Assembly (NCBI GenBank): GCA_947498325.1
Contig: CANMKE010000019.1
Location: 38,131 to 102,130, forward strand
Reading direction: 5' to 3'
DNA: 64,000 nt
DNA from: an uncultured Persicobacter sp.
GTDB lineage: Bacteria; Bacteroidota; Bacteroidia; Cytophagales; Cyclobacteriaceae
The position numbers were made by a program, and so were the translations under genes. Numbering within the stretch: position 1 is the stretch's first letter; every line of letters begins with the position of its first letter. Shown piece by piece: positions 26,108 to 34,783 of the stretch. The notes under the pieces were generated by a model. That model saw only the letters and a list, made by a program, of their open reading frames with translations, made no database searches and was not told the DNA's origin.

Positions 26108-28396
26108 ATGCGATTTTTTTTGAAAATTGTGGCGTGCAGTTGGTGCCTGATCGGTATCAGCTGTACGCTCAGCTTTGGCCAGGGGGCATCTACACCCGAC
26201 TGGGAAAGCTTCAGCAAAGACCCTAAAATTATTAAGCAGGTCAATGAGCTCCTCAGCCAAATGACCCCTGAAGAAAAAATTGGGCAGATGACCCAGTTCG
26301 CGGGGCAGGGAGCGGTTACGGGACCAACCATTGACGCACAATTTCAGGAGTACCTCGACAAGGGCATGGTGGGTTCGATGTTCAATGTTTTTGGGGCTGA
26401 AGGACTCAAGAAGTTGCAAAAGAATGCCATGGAAAAGTCCCGTCTGAAGATTCCCATTCTTTTTGCTGCCGATGTCATTCACGGTTATGAAACCATCTTT
26501 CCCATCCCGCTTGCGGAATCATGCTCCTGGGATTTGGAACTGATGGAACAGAGTGCGAGAATTGCTGCCGTGGAGGCGACTTCCGCAGGAATTAGCTGGA
26601 CTTTTGCGCCTATGGTGGATATTGCACGCGATGCCCGATGGGGACGCGTGATGGAAGGTGCTGGCGAAGATGTATACTTTGGCAGCCTTGTGGCCAAAGC
26701 GAGGGTTAAGGGATTTCAGGGGGTCAGTTCGATTGAGGATTTTAAAAAAGAACATACCCTTTTGGCATGTGCCAAGCACTTTGCCGCTTATGGTGCCGCA
26801 GAAGCTGGCAGGGATTACAATACGGTAGATGTGAGTGAGCACACCCTCAGGGAAACCTATTTCCCTCCTTTTGAGGCCTGTATTGATGCTGGCGTGGCGA
26901 CTTTCATGACTTCTTTCAATGAAATTTCTGGAGTGCCGAGCACGGGAAGCCAGTTTTTGTACAAGCACGTGCTTAGGGAAGAATGGGGTTTTTCGGGAAT
27001 GGTCGTAACCGACTATACCGCCATCAACGAGCTTATTCCACATGGTTATGCCGAGGACCTTAAACATGCTTCTGAGCGTGCGTTGCTTGCAGGAATCGAT
27101 ATGGATATGAACGGTGCTGCTTACATTCAGCACTTGTCATCTTTGCTGAAAGAAGGTCGGATCAGTGAAAAAATGCTCGATGTGGCGACGGCGCGTATTC
27201 TTGAACTGAAATTTATGCTTGGCCTTTTCGACGACCCTTATTTGTATATGGATACCAAAAGGGAAAAGAAATGGATCGGTCATGAATCACATAAAAAAGC
27301 CGCACTCGATGGGGCGCACCGATCGATTGTTTTGCTGAAAAATAAAGATCAGATTTTACCGCTGAAGAAAAATCAGCAGAAAAAAGTGGCTTTGATTGGT
27401 CCGATGATCAAAGAGCAGAATAGCCTGAACGGCGAATGGGCGATTCGTGGCGACCGCAGCAAAAGTGTATCGATCTTCAAAGGGTTGCAGGATGAATACC
27501 AAGGCTCAGGGGTGAAATTTACTTACGCCAAAGGTTGCGACCTGTTGAATGAAGAAGCAGAGCAGGGATTTAAAGCCGCCGTGAACCTGGCAATGGAAAG
27601 TGATATGGTGCTGGTGGCTATGGGGGAGGACTTTAACTGGTCTGGTGAGGCGGCAAGTCGCACAAATATTAAGTTGCCTGAACCTCAGCAAGCACTGCTC
27701 AAAGCCTTGAAAGCCACTGATAAGCCGATTGTTTTGGTGTTGCTCAACGGCAGACCGCTGAACCTTTCCTGGGAAGATGAGCATCTCGATGCGATCGTGG
27801 AAGCTTGGTACCCTGGGGAGGCTGCAGGAACCGCAATTGCTGATATTATTTCTGGAGATTATAATCCTTCGGCAAAATTAACGATGTCATTCCCAAGAAA
27901 TGTAGGGCAATTACCGATCTATTATAACCACAAAAATACTGGCCGACCATTGGATCCTAAAAATAGGATGGACTACAAATCATCCTATCTTGATGTGGAA
28001 AACAGTCCTTTGTATCCGTTTGGCTACGGCCTGAGTTACACCACCTTTAAATACAGTAATTTGAGTTTAAGCAGTGAGAAATTCAGTGTTGGTGGTGAAA
28101 TTCAAGTATCGGTGGAGGTGAAAAATACTGGGGATTATGACGGCGAGGAAATCGTTCAGCTTTACATTCAGGATATTGCCGCCTCTGTTACGCAGCCTGT
28201 AAAATCGCTGAAAGGTTTTCAGAAGATCATGCTCAAAAAAGGAGAACAAAAAAGGGTTTCATTTACTTTAAATGAGGAATCCATTAAGATTCTAACCGCA
28301 GATTTAAAACGGGAGGCAGAAGCAGGAAAATTCAACCTTTGGGTAGGGAATTCCTCAAATGATGCGTCAAATCATAAAACATTTTACTATGAATAA
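26108..28396 (+). CDS. Glycoside hydrolase family 3, beta-glucosidase (BglX-like)
   Basis: The 762-residue protein has a signal peptide (about 1-25), an N-terminal GH3 barrel, an alpha/beta sandwich domain and a C-terminal fibronectin-III-like domain (from about 655, VSVEVKNTGDYDGEEIVQLYI). The nucleophile region is GMVVTDYTAINE, and CAKHFAAYG and WGRVMEGAGEDVYFG are typical of BglX. It should release glucose from short beta-glucosides in the periplasm. It begins 3 bp after susD, so it is tightly coupled. Linkage choice is not given by motifs; see the next gene. Confidence 0.93.
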   Translation: MRFFLKIVACSWCLIGISCTLSFGQGASTPDWESFSKDPKIIKQVNELLSQMTPEEKIGQMTQFAGQGAVTGPTIDAQFQEYLDKGMVGSMFNVFGAEGLKKLQKNAMEKSRLKIPILFAADVIHGYETIFPIPLAESCSWDLELMEQSARIAAVEATSAGISWTFAPMVDIARDARWGRVMEGAGEDVYFGSLVAKARVKGFQGVSSIEDFKKEHTLLACAKHFAAYGAAEAGRDYNTVDVSEHTLRETYFPPFEACIDAGVATFMTSFNEISGVPSTGSQFLYKHVLREEWGFSGMVVTDYTAINELIPHGYAEDLKHASERALLAGIDMDMNGAAYIQHLSSLLKEGRISEKMLDVATARILELKFMLGLFDDPYLYMDTKREKKWIGHESHKKAALDGAHRSIVLLKNKDQILPLKKNQQKKVALIGPMIKEQNSLNGEWAIRGDRSKSVSIFKGLQDEYQGSGVKFTYAKGCDLLNEEAEQGFKAAVNLAMESDMVLVAMGEDFNWSGEAASRTNIKLPEPQQALLKALKATDKPIVLVLLNGRPLNLSWEDEHLDAIVEAWYPGEAAGTAIADIISGDYNPSAKLTMSFPRNVGQLPIYYNHKNTGRPLDPKNRMDYKSSYLDVENSPLYPFGYGLSYTTFKYSNLSLSSEKFSVGGEIQVSVEVKNTGDYDGEEIVQLYIQDIAASVTQPVKSLKGFQKIMLKKGEQKRVSFTLNEESIKILTADLKREAEAGKFNLWVGNSSNDASNHKTFYYE

Positions 28397-28428
28397 TACA
28401 TCTTTGTAGTACATATTAACACCTTGGA

Positions 28429-28457
28429 AACCCGTCGTTGATAGCGGCGGGTTTTTG
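28429..28457 (+). terminator. Hairpin between GH3 and GH144-like genes
   Basis: AACCCGTCG / CGGCGGGTTTTTG stem with a T-run. It could terminate the susCD-GH3 transcript or only reduce read-through into the next gene. Confidence 0.65.
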
Positions 28458-28476
28458 TTTAAATACTTTTGAATAA

Positions 28477-29868
28477 ATGATGATGTTGAAGAAAACCAGT
28501 GCATTTGTATTGATGCTGTGCATGGCCGCAAGTATGGCGATGGCGCATCCTGCAAAAAAACGCGACAAAAAAGCCTTGGAAGAATTGCTGCATAATACCT
28601 GTAAGGTTTATGATTTAATGCGTACTGAAAAAGGTTTCTACCGCGATTATGTCGGAACAAAAGATGTTTGTGACCATGGCTCTACGGCCAGTATCGGTAT
28701 GGGACTGGTTTCACTCTGTATTGCCAACCAAATGGGATGGGCACCAGATGCCGAGCAAAAAATTATTCAAACCCTGAATTCGGTGCTTGGCGACGAAAAT
28801 CAACAGGGGATTGCGCGCACTCCAAAAGGGTGTTACATCCACTTTTTTGATTTAGAAACAGGTGCTGCCAAAGGGGATGATTACAGCCCGATAGATACCA
28901 ACATTATGCTTGGTGGCGCATTGTTTGCCAAAAGGTATTTCCATAAAAATGAAACCATTGCGCGATTGGCCGATCAGCTTTATAATGAGGTGGATGAGTC
29001 TCTTTTTGTAGGCGATGTAAAAACGGGAAAAATCTGCCTGAAGATGAACGAAGACGGCAGCCCGCTGAACATGTACACTTCACCTTACAATGAATACATG
29101 ATGGTGGCCTACTTTGCCAAGTCGCAGGAATCTGTGTTGGATGGTAAAGCACATCAAAACTGGAACGGTCATTATGGGAATCCGTCCAAATTGCCTGCAG
29201 TGGATTATGTAACCAAATCAGGGGAGAAAATCCCTGTAAATACAGATTTGGCATTTATGAATGAGTTCACGTCGAACTTTACCTTCATGTTCAATTACCT
29301 GTTTGTACATTCATTTTCTAACGATCCTGTATATATCCAAAAGCTGAAAAATGCAGCAATGGCAGATCGTGCGTGGTGGCAGGAACACCCTCAGCGCGCG
29401 GAAAAAGGATGGAAAGATTATGAGTGGGGTACTACCGCAGGTACTGGCTTGTATAACCGCAACGGGAAAATCGGACAAGGTTATATGGTCGATAAAATTT
29501 GTTTGGCAGAAAATATTGGAACTAACAAAGACCACAATCGTGGGTTGAATGTGGCGCCATCAGCATTGGCAGGATACTCACCAGCAATGCCTCAAGAAGT
29601 GGAAACGGATTTGCTGGCGATGTTACATGATCAGCGAAAAATTGGGCAGATGACCTTACCTAAGCAAGAAGGCATTACAACAGGAAAAGAGTTTGTGCTT
29701 TGGAAATATTCTTATGCTGACCCTTCGTGGAAGGCAGACCGAATTGAAGGGGTAGATTTCGGCTGTATGTTAATGGGATTGGCGGCTTTGCCAGACCTTC
29801 TGGGTCATGAGTTCTTCAATACTTACAATGATTTCTTTAACCCAGACGCACCCCAATACCACAAATAA
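28477..29868 (+). CDS. Glucoamylase-like domain protein, GH144-like
   Basis: This 463-residue protein has a signal peptide (cleavage after AMA, near 24). Its repeated helical segments resemble the glucoamylase-like domain of GH144 endo-beta-1,2-glucanases: STASIGMGLVSLCIANQMGW near 70-89, GCYIHFFDLETGAAKGDD near 123-140, then SPIDTNIMLGGALFAKRYF. Later parts (EWGTTAGTG, NVAPSALAGYSP) also fit. GH144 enzymes cut beta-1,2-glucan inside the chain. The GH3 neighbour would then finish the products. Assignment is by eye; the catalytic residues of GH144 were not checked. Confidence 0.6.
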   Translation: MMMLKKTSAFVLMLCMAASMAMAHPAKKRDKKALEELLHNTCKVYDLMRTEKGFYRDYVGTKDVCDHGSTASIGMGLVSLCIANQMGWAPDAEQKIIQTLNSVLGDENQQGIARTPKGCYIHFFDLETGAAKGDDYSPIDTNIMLGGALFAKRYFHKNETIARLADQLYNEVDESLFVGDVKTGKICLKMNEDGSPLNMYTSPYNEYMMVAYFAKSQESVLDGKAHQNWNGHYGNPSKLPAVDYVTKSGEKIPVNTDLAFMNEFTSNFTFMFNYLFVHSFSNDPVYIQKLKNAAMADRAWWQEHPQRAEKGWKDYEWGTTAGTGLYNRNGKIGQGYMVDKICLAENIGTNKDHNRGLNVAPSALAGYSPAMPQEVETDLLAMLHDQRKIGQMTLPKQEGITTGKEFVLWKYSYADPSWKADRIEGVDFGCMLMGLAALPDLLGHEFFNTYNDFFNPDAPQYHK

Positions 29869-29888
29869 TTAATCAGAAATAACAGTGA

Positions 29889-29927
29889 AAAGACAGCGGG
29901 AGCACAATCCTTTCGCTGTCTTTTTTT
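29889..29927 (+). terminator. Intrinsic terminator of the glucan locus
   Basis: AAAGACAGCG ... CGCTGTCTTTTTTT stem with a long loop and a T-run. Confidence 0.8.
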
Positions 29928-30010
29928 GCCCTAATGTGTAGCATACCACCAAAGTGCTCACTTGCTATCTGAGATTATCACTCATAATACATCCCGATTA
30001 TTACGTTGTT

Positions 30011-30370
30011 TCAGGCGAACTCCGTCTCGATTTTCACCTCCCTCATATATAAAAACAGTGGCAAGGCGAAGGATGCCCCAACAATAAAGCAAGCCAACAT
30101 CGGAGCCCAAAGATTTTTCATATCCTTTCGTCGCCCCTCCAAAATCACAAAAGCCAAACAGGCCATCGCCGAAATGATCGAATCCCAGGCAAAATAAGTG
30201 GAGGAAGGCTGTTCAAATACTTCCATGAACAGCAGACCAATATCAAAGCCTTTATCCATGAAAAATCGAATCAGCGATTCAAAAGGAATCACTAATCCAA
30301 ATACTGCGAAAATCAGAAATGTATGCTTAGCCATGAGAAGTTTTTCTTTTGATAACATTTTAGTAGTCAT
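30011..30370 (-). CDS. DUF2834 membrane protein
   Basis: The 119-residue protein has three membrane helices. The stretches STYFAWDSIISAMACLAFVI and VGASFALPLFLYMRE are the conserved parts of the DUF2834 family, whose role is unknown. The start may be ATG 30370 or the internal Met 13 just before the first helix. It is alone and divergent from the ATPase gene, with the two coding starts about 115 bp apart. Confidence 0.75.
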   Translation of the reverse strand: MTTKMLSKEKLLMAKHTFLIFAVFGLVIPFESLIRFFMDKGFDIGLLFMEVFEQPSSTYFAWDSIISAMACLAFVILEGRRKDMKNLWAPMLACFIVGASFALPLFLYMREVKIETEFA

Positions 30371-30484
30371 TTTGTGAGGCAGGAGCTGATAATAAATCCG
30401 CCATGGCGTTTAACCTCCACACAATGCAATCATTCATCAAACCCAAAAAATCCCTATATTGCATCAAAAGTACAAATCAGCATC

Positions 30485-32164
30485 ATGAAGAAACACATCC
30501 TTATCGGTTCATCAGACTTCAAAGAGCTCATCGAACAACAGGCTTGTTATATCGACAAGACGGCGATGATCGAAGAGTTAATGACCAATAATCAGGCGAA
30601 AGTATCCCTTTTTCCCCGTCCGCGCCGATTCGGAAAGACCCTCAACATGAGCATGCTGAAGCACTTTTTTGATGTGGATCAGGCGGAAGAAAATCGAAAG
30701 TTGTTTAAAGGTCTTGCGATTGAGGAGTCCAAAGCATGGGAACATCAGGGGAAGTATCCTGTGATTTTTTTGTCGCTAAAAGAGTTAACAACTTCTTCAT
30801 CCGAGGTTTTTAGACAAAAGTTACTCTTTTTATTATCGACTACCATTAGGAATCAATTCAGATTTCTTTTGAACTCAGATCAGTTGGATGAGTTTGATAT
30901 AGATTATCTTAAGTCTATTGTTAATGGAACAATTAATGCCGGTGGCTTAGAAAATTTTTTACGAGAGTTCAGTAATATTTTATATAGACATCATGGAGTG
31001 GCTCCTGTCATTCTGATTGACGAATACGACGCACCCATTCATTCGGCTTTCACCCACGGCTACTTACCTGAAATGCTGGAATTCATGCGCAATTTCCTTT
31101 CGGCGGGCTTCAAGGATAACCCCAATTTGACCAAAGGAATCATTACAGGGATTCTTCGGGTATCAAAGGAAAACATCTTTTCAGGATTGAATAATATTAA
31201 GACCTATTCGATTCTGAATCATCAGTTTTCAGATTGTTTTGGTCTGACGCAGGCCGAGGTCGATCAGTTGCTGATCGATGCCAGTTGTCAAGAGCAATCG
31301 GAGGATGTGGCGGAGTGGTACAATGGTTATTCCTTTGGAGGAAGCAGTAAAATTTATAATCCGTGGTCGATATTGAATTTTGTGGGGAACCTTCGGGATG
31401 GGTTAATTCCTTATTGGGTGAATACTTCGTCAAATGATTTGATCAAGGAGATTTTGCCGAAGGCGGAAAAAACAACCCAAGACCTGTTATTTGACCTTTT
31501 GGAAGGAAAGACCGTCGAAGCTGATGTGGAGGACTCCATGACTTTTGAAGATTTGTACAAAGGGAAATCAGCGACGGTTTTAGGACTTTTACTGTTCAGT
31601 GGCTACCTGACGACCGATGGTTATTCACCAAGTCGAAGACAGCGATTACGCATCCCGAATCTGGAAATTAAGCAGATGTATGAGCGTATTTTGGAGCAAT
31701 ATCTTGAAGCAACCAATATCCGACAGGGACAGCTGATCGGTTCATTCCTAAGACAAGAACCTGCGACTTTCGCTGACCTTTTGGAGCGCTTCTTTTTAAA
31801 CTCTTTCAGCTTTTTCGATTTCGATCATCTCGGTGAATCCCCTGAGAAGATTTATCATGCTTTTATGTTGGGACTGATGGCACATCTGAGCGGTGATTAT
31901 CATGTTAAATCCAACCGTGAAAGTGGCTTGGGCAGATCGGATATTATCATTTATCCAAAAGACAATAGCAATCCGAAAGCATGGGTACTGGAATTCAAGA
32001 AGAAGAACAAGGACATTAAGGAAAGCCTTCAGGAGTTAGCGGATATGGCTTTGGAACAAATCAAAACCAAGCAATATTACAGCGAATTAAGCGAGGCAGG
32101 ACATCCCGAAATATTGGCGATGGGCGTAGCGTTTAATGGAAAAGAGGTGGCGTGTGCTTGGTAG
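30485..32164 (+). CDS. AAA-ATPase-like / PD-(D/E)XK nuclease protein (DUF1703 type)
   Basis: From ATG 30485 the product is 559 residues. The N-terminal half is the AAA-ATPase-like domain with RPRRFGKTLNMSML (variant Walker A, near 42-55) and VILIDEYDAPIH (Walker B, near 176). The C-terminal part is a nuclease-like domain with GRSDIIIYP and AWVLEFKKKNKD, the D and E-x-K of the PD-(D/E)XK fold. Such proteins occur in many diverged copies in Bacteroidota genomes and may belong to a selfish or defence-linked family; the function is not known. Confidence 0.85.
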   Translation: MKKHILIGSSDFKELIEQQACYIDKTAMIEELMTNNQAKVSLFPRPRRFGKTLNMSMLKHFFDVDQAEENRKLFKGLAIEESKAWEHQGKYPVIFLSLKELTTSSSEVFRQKLLFLLSTTIRNQFRFLLNSDQLDEFDIDYLKSIVNGTINAGGLENFLREFSNILYRHHGVAPVILIDEYDAPIHSAFTHGYLPEMLEFMRNFLSAGFKDNPNLTKGIITGILRVSKENIFSGLNNIKTYSILNHQFSDCFGLTQAEVDQLLIDASCQEQSEDVAEWYNGYSFGGSSKIYNPWSILNFVGNLRDGLIPYWVNTSSNDLIKEILPKAEKTTQDLLFDLLEGKTVEADVEDSMTFEDLYKGKSATVLGLLLFSGYLTTDGYSPSRRQRLRIPNLEIKQMYERILEQYLEATNIRQGQLIGSFLRQEPATFADLLERFFLNSFSFFDFDHLGESPEKIYHAFMLGLMAHLSGDYHVKSNRESGLGRSDIIIYPKDNSNPKAWVLEFKKKNKDIKESLQELADMALEQIKTKQYYSELSEAGHPEILAMGVAFNGKEVACAW

Positions 32165-32175
32165 TTTCTGGTTGT

Positions 32176-32369
32176 TGTAGAGACGTTATTCTTAACATCT
32201 AACATCTTGATGTGCCGAAGGTACATTTTCAATAGCCTCGAGTGCTAACCCGTGGGGAATAAATCGGGGTAAAATAACATTCCACAAAAAAAGGACGTTG
32301 CGTGCAACGTCCGTACAATGAATGTATGGTATATTGAGTCTATCACGAGAGAGAACCTTCGCGATAGAC
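32176..32369. repeat. Composite intergenic palindrome cluster
   Basis: Three units lie side by side in the 210-bp gap: TGTAGAGACGTTATTCTTAA at 32176-32195 (one arm of the 42761-42822 repeat); GGACGTTGCGTGCAACGTCC near 32293-32312; and TCTATCACGAGAG ... TTCGCGATAGA at 32339-32368. The order of unit types resembles the clusters at 16.6 and 45.0 kb. Confidence 0.75.
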
Positions 32370-32375
32370 AATTTA

Positions 32376-33692
32376 TCAATAGTTCTCGGCAACCTCCTTC
32401 AACTTTTCAAACATCGCCTTCCGCACAGGATGATAACTCCCATGAATATTATTATTCAACCACGAAAACGACAGCACGCGCCCGCTGTTGCAGACCACAT
32501 ACCCACTCAGGCAATAAATCCCTGACATGCTTCCTGATTTGGCATAGATAAATGGGGCATCATTTTCCAAGAGGTGTTTCAAAGTGCCATGCCCTCCATT
32601 ATGAGGCAGGATTTCTTTCATGCGATCAAACTTCCCTTCTTGATATAATCGGTTCAGTAATTTCACAAATTGCCGTGGCGTAAACTGATTGTATCGGGAA
32701 AGTCCTGAGCCGTCCACCCATCGTGGATTTTCATGAATCCATTGATTTTTTTTGGCCCACTGAATGACTTTTTGCGTGCTAAGCGTGTCCGACAGGCTCC
32801 CTGAGGCCATCAATAGAATTTGCTCGGCAAAGAAATTATCAGATTCCTGTAACATTTTTTTGTAAAGAGAATCCATGGGCAAAGTTTCGAGCACATCCCA
32901 CTTTTTGCCTTCGGGAAGCTGATAGGGGAGAATCAGTGGTAAGAATGTTTTGCCACTCAGGGAGGATAGCAATGGAATATTAACGGTCAGTTGATCTGTG
33001 GCAAAAGGCACCGAAACAGTTTTTCCTGTCATTGGGCACGCCTCAGGATGATAATACACCTGATTGGTCTTGATGTCCCGCTCGATGCACTTACCCGAAT
33101 TTCTCCATTTTGGTACTTGGTTAAAAAAGTTGGTAGAAGAATGCGGCTTCAGCGTGAAGGGGTCCCATTGGTAATTCACCACATTGCCATGCACAGGCAT
33201 TAGGGAACGCTCGGGACAATAAGACAGATGAAAATCATCCCATGTCCAACCAGCACCCCAAGCCTTATCTTCAAAAACCCGTGGGGCAATATATACTTCC
33301 TTGGGGGCGAGCAGTAAAAATTGACGTAATAGAGTATCCTCAAAATCGGGATGGAAAAGTGTCGGATTACCGGTGGGCTGAACCACGAGGCTGTCACCTT
33401 GCCAATGGTATCGGAATAAAGGAGCTCGATCGTTAAGCAGGGAATCGGCGGCGAAGAAGGTGAATAATTTGGTGTTGGAAGCAGGGGTAAACCATTGATC
33501 GGCATTCAGCGAGTCTAAAACATGGCCTGTTTGTGGATCGGTCAGTATAAATCCTGTCCAGTGATTTTCTGTAAAATGCTGCAAAGGCGTCTCAGGTAAT
33601 GCCGTTTTGACGGCTTGTTTTTTACAACCGAAACAGCACGCCAGCAGAATCAAAGCGGTGGGGAACAGTATTTTAAAGTGTTGATTAATCAT
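32376..33692 (-). CDS. dacB: PBP4-type D-alanyl-D-alanine carboxypeptidase/endopeptidase
   Basis: This 438-residue peptidase S13 family protein has a lipoprotein-like signal (CCFGC, near 19-23). The active serine is in SNTK (TPASNTKLFTFF, near 72), the second motif in DGSGLSRYNQFTPRQF, and the third reads KSG rather than the usual KTG (YAKSGSMSGIYCLSG). The enzyme trims or cuts peptidoglycan peptides in the periplasm. Dispersed repeats lie directly at its 3' end. Confidence 0.85.
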   Translation of the reverse strand: MINQHFKILFPTALILLACCFGCKKQAVKTALPETPLQHFTENHWTGFILTDPQTGHVLDSLNADQWFTPASNTKLFTFFAADSLLNDRAPLFRYHWQGDSLVVQPTGNPTLFHPDFEDTLLRQFLLLAPKEVYIAPRVFEDKAWGAGWTWDDFHLSYCPERSLMPVHGNVVNYQWDPFTLKPHSSTNFFNQVPKWRNSGKCIERDIKTNQVYYHPEACPMTGKTVSVPFATDQLTVNIPLLSSLSGKTFLPLILPYQLPEGKKWDVLETLPMDSLYKKMLQESDNFFAEQILLMASGSLSDTLSTQKVIQWAKKNQWIHENPRWVDGSGLSRYNQFTPRQFVKLLNRLYQEGKFDRMKEILPHNGGHGTLKHLLENDAPFIYAKSGSMSGIYCLSGYVVCNSGRVLSFSWLNNNIHGSYHPVRKAMFEKLKEVAENY

Positions 33693-33834
33693 TAGGAAAC
33701 GAAGTATATGATTTCAGTGCGATAAAAATGGCACTGAAATCAGAGAATTATTTTTTGCATTATAGGTATTAGATTATCATTGTGTTATGATTAAAAATAT
33801 AACCACTCCGAATAAAAATCTATACTTGTGGTGT

Positions 33835-33861
33835 TTTGGAGCCTTATTTTTTATAATTTTG
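33835..33861 (+). promoter_or_regulatory. Candidate promoter of META lipoprotein gene
   Basis: TAATTTTG at 33854-33861 is an exact TAnnTTTG match, 22 bases before the ATG. A TTTG lies at 33835-33838, but the 15-base spacing is short. Confidence 0.4.
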
Positions 33862-33883
33862 GGTCAAATTTAATTACAATTCA

Positions 33884-34297
33884 ATGATGAAGAACTTTTT
33901 AATGGTAATCATGCTTGCATGCATGTTTGCGTGTACAGCGGGAAAAAAATCAGTAACCGTAGATGCCAATGCGCTTAAAGGCGAATGGGTGATGGTTGAT
34001 TTTAAAGGGCAAGAAACTGAGAAGTTGGAAGAAATCCCACCAGTGCCTCTACATTTTTTTGAAGGGGAGAATCGTTTTCAGGTAAAACCATTCAATTCGG
34101 TGTCTGGCGGATATGAAGTCAACGGACCGGAGATCAAATTTTTGATGGGGCCTTCTACCATGATGGCACAACCTCCGGAAGAAATGATCTTTTTGAACAA
34201 CTTCTACAAGGTGAATCACTTTGAAATCGTGAAAGGACAGTTGATCCTTAAAAACGAAGCCGATCAGGTAAAAATGACCTTCAAGAAAAAAGGTTAA
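33884..34297 (+). CDS. Small lipoprotein with META-like (HslJ-like) domain
   Basis: The 137-residue protein has a lipobox (MFACT, Cys near 17). The body starts LKGEWVMVDFKGQ and goes through SGGYEVNGPEIKFL, STMMAQPPEEMIFLNNFYKV and GQLILKN, the order of strands seen in META/HslJ domains, which are found in envelope stress lipoproteins. No enzyme motif. A single gene with its own likely promoter and terminator. Confidence 0.65.
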   Translation: MMKNFLMVIMLACMFACTAGKKSVTVDANALKGEWVMVDFKGQETEKLEEIPPVPLHFFEGENRFQVKPFNSVSGGYEVNGPEIKFLMGPSTMMAQPPEEMIFLNNFYKVNHFEIVKGQLILKNEADQVKMTFKKKG

Positions 34298-34336
34298 GCT
34301 GACTTTGGCTTAAACCCGCTTATGACCATATACAAG

Positions 34337-34371
34337 ACGGTACCTCTATTTTAGGGGTACCGTTTTTTTTG
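34337..34371 (+). terminator. Intrinsic terminator after META lipoprotein
   Basis: ACGGTACC / GGTACCGT stem followed by TTTTTTT. Confidence 0.88.
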
Positions 34372-34514
34372 CACACTGAAGAGTAGGATCATCAGGTTGG
34401 GTATCGGCTTATTGGTGAGTCAGTTAATGCAGGCGATATTTAGCGATCCTTAATTTTCAGCAAGGGGAGTGGTAAAACTGATGGGCAGGGAAGACTATTT
34501 TTTAAGGATATTTT

Positions 34515-34544
34515 TTTGAATTATGATAATATTACATACCTTAG
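34515..34544 (+). promoter_or_regulatory. Candidate trp operon promoter
   Basis: TTTG at 34515-34518, 18 bases, then TACCTTAG at 34537-34544 (one mismatch to TAnnTTTG). Transcription would begin near 34550, at or next to the leader-peptide ATG (34551). Confidence 0.55.
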
Positions 34545-34550
34545 CGATAT

Positions 34551-34631
34551 ATGAAAACAACAACAGGACATATTCATGCATGGTATTGGCATCTTTACAT
34601 TACAAAGATGAACAGCCCCGTAATGCCCTGA
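34551..34631 (+). CDS. trpL: trp leader peptide
   Basis: A 26-codon frame (ATG 34551, TGA 34629-34631) contains the stretch HAWYWH, with Trp codons at 34581-34583 and 34587-34589. It lies directly after a promoter match and before an intrinsic terminator and trpE. Two Trp in 26 residues, three codons apart, is far above expectation and fits a ribosome-stalling sensor of charged tRNA-Trp. No separate Shine-Dalgarno is seen; the mRNA may be leaderless. Confidence 0.8.
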   Translation: MKTTTGHIHAWYWHLYITKMNSPVMP

Positions 34632-34706
34632 GTTTTCTCGCTTAGCACAAACTATACTAATCGATATTTAAAGGCTTGCTGTTCATCCGAACGGTAAGCC
34701 TTTTTT
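34590..34706 (+). promoter_or_regulatory. Transcription attenuator of the trp operon
   Basis: Four pairing segments are visible. Segment 1 CATCTTT (34590-34596) pairs with AAAGATG (34604-34610). Segment 2 GATGAACAGC (34607-34616) is the exact complement of segment 3 GCTGTTCATC (34678-34687), the antiterminator. Segments 3 and 4 form a terminator, AAAGGCTTGCTGTTC (34670-34684) with GAACGGTAAGCCTTT (34689-34703), 15 pairs with two G-T wobbles, followed by Ts. A ribosome held at the Trp codons would cover segment 1 and let 2:3 form, allowing transcription of trpE. Confidence 0.85.
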
Positions 34707-34783
34707 ATTTTTTAAAGGTTTGTCAAGTGGCCGATAAAGAAAAACACCGTAGTCATCATTCAATGATCCTTTGGGAATAATCA

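Noticed and set aside
32416..32540. beta-lactamase instead of PBP4 for the 32376-33692 gene
   Set aside because: The SNTK, SGLSRYN and KSG spacing and the length fit peptidase S13.
33242..33505. Open frames inside the PBP4-type gene
   Set aside because: These are shadow frames of a clear peptidase gene.
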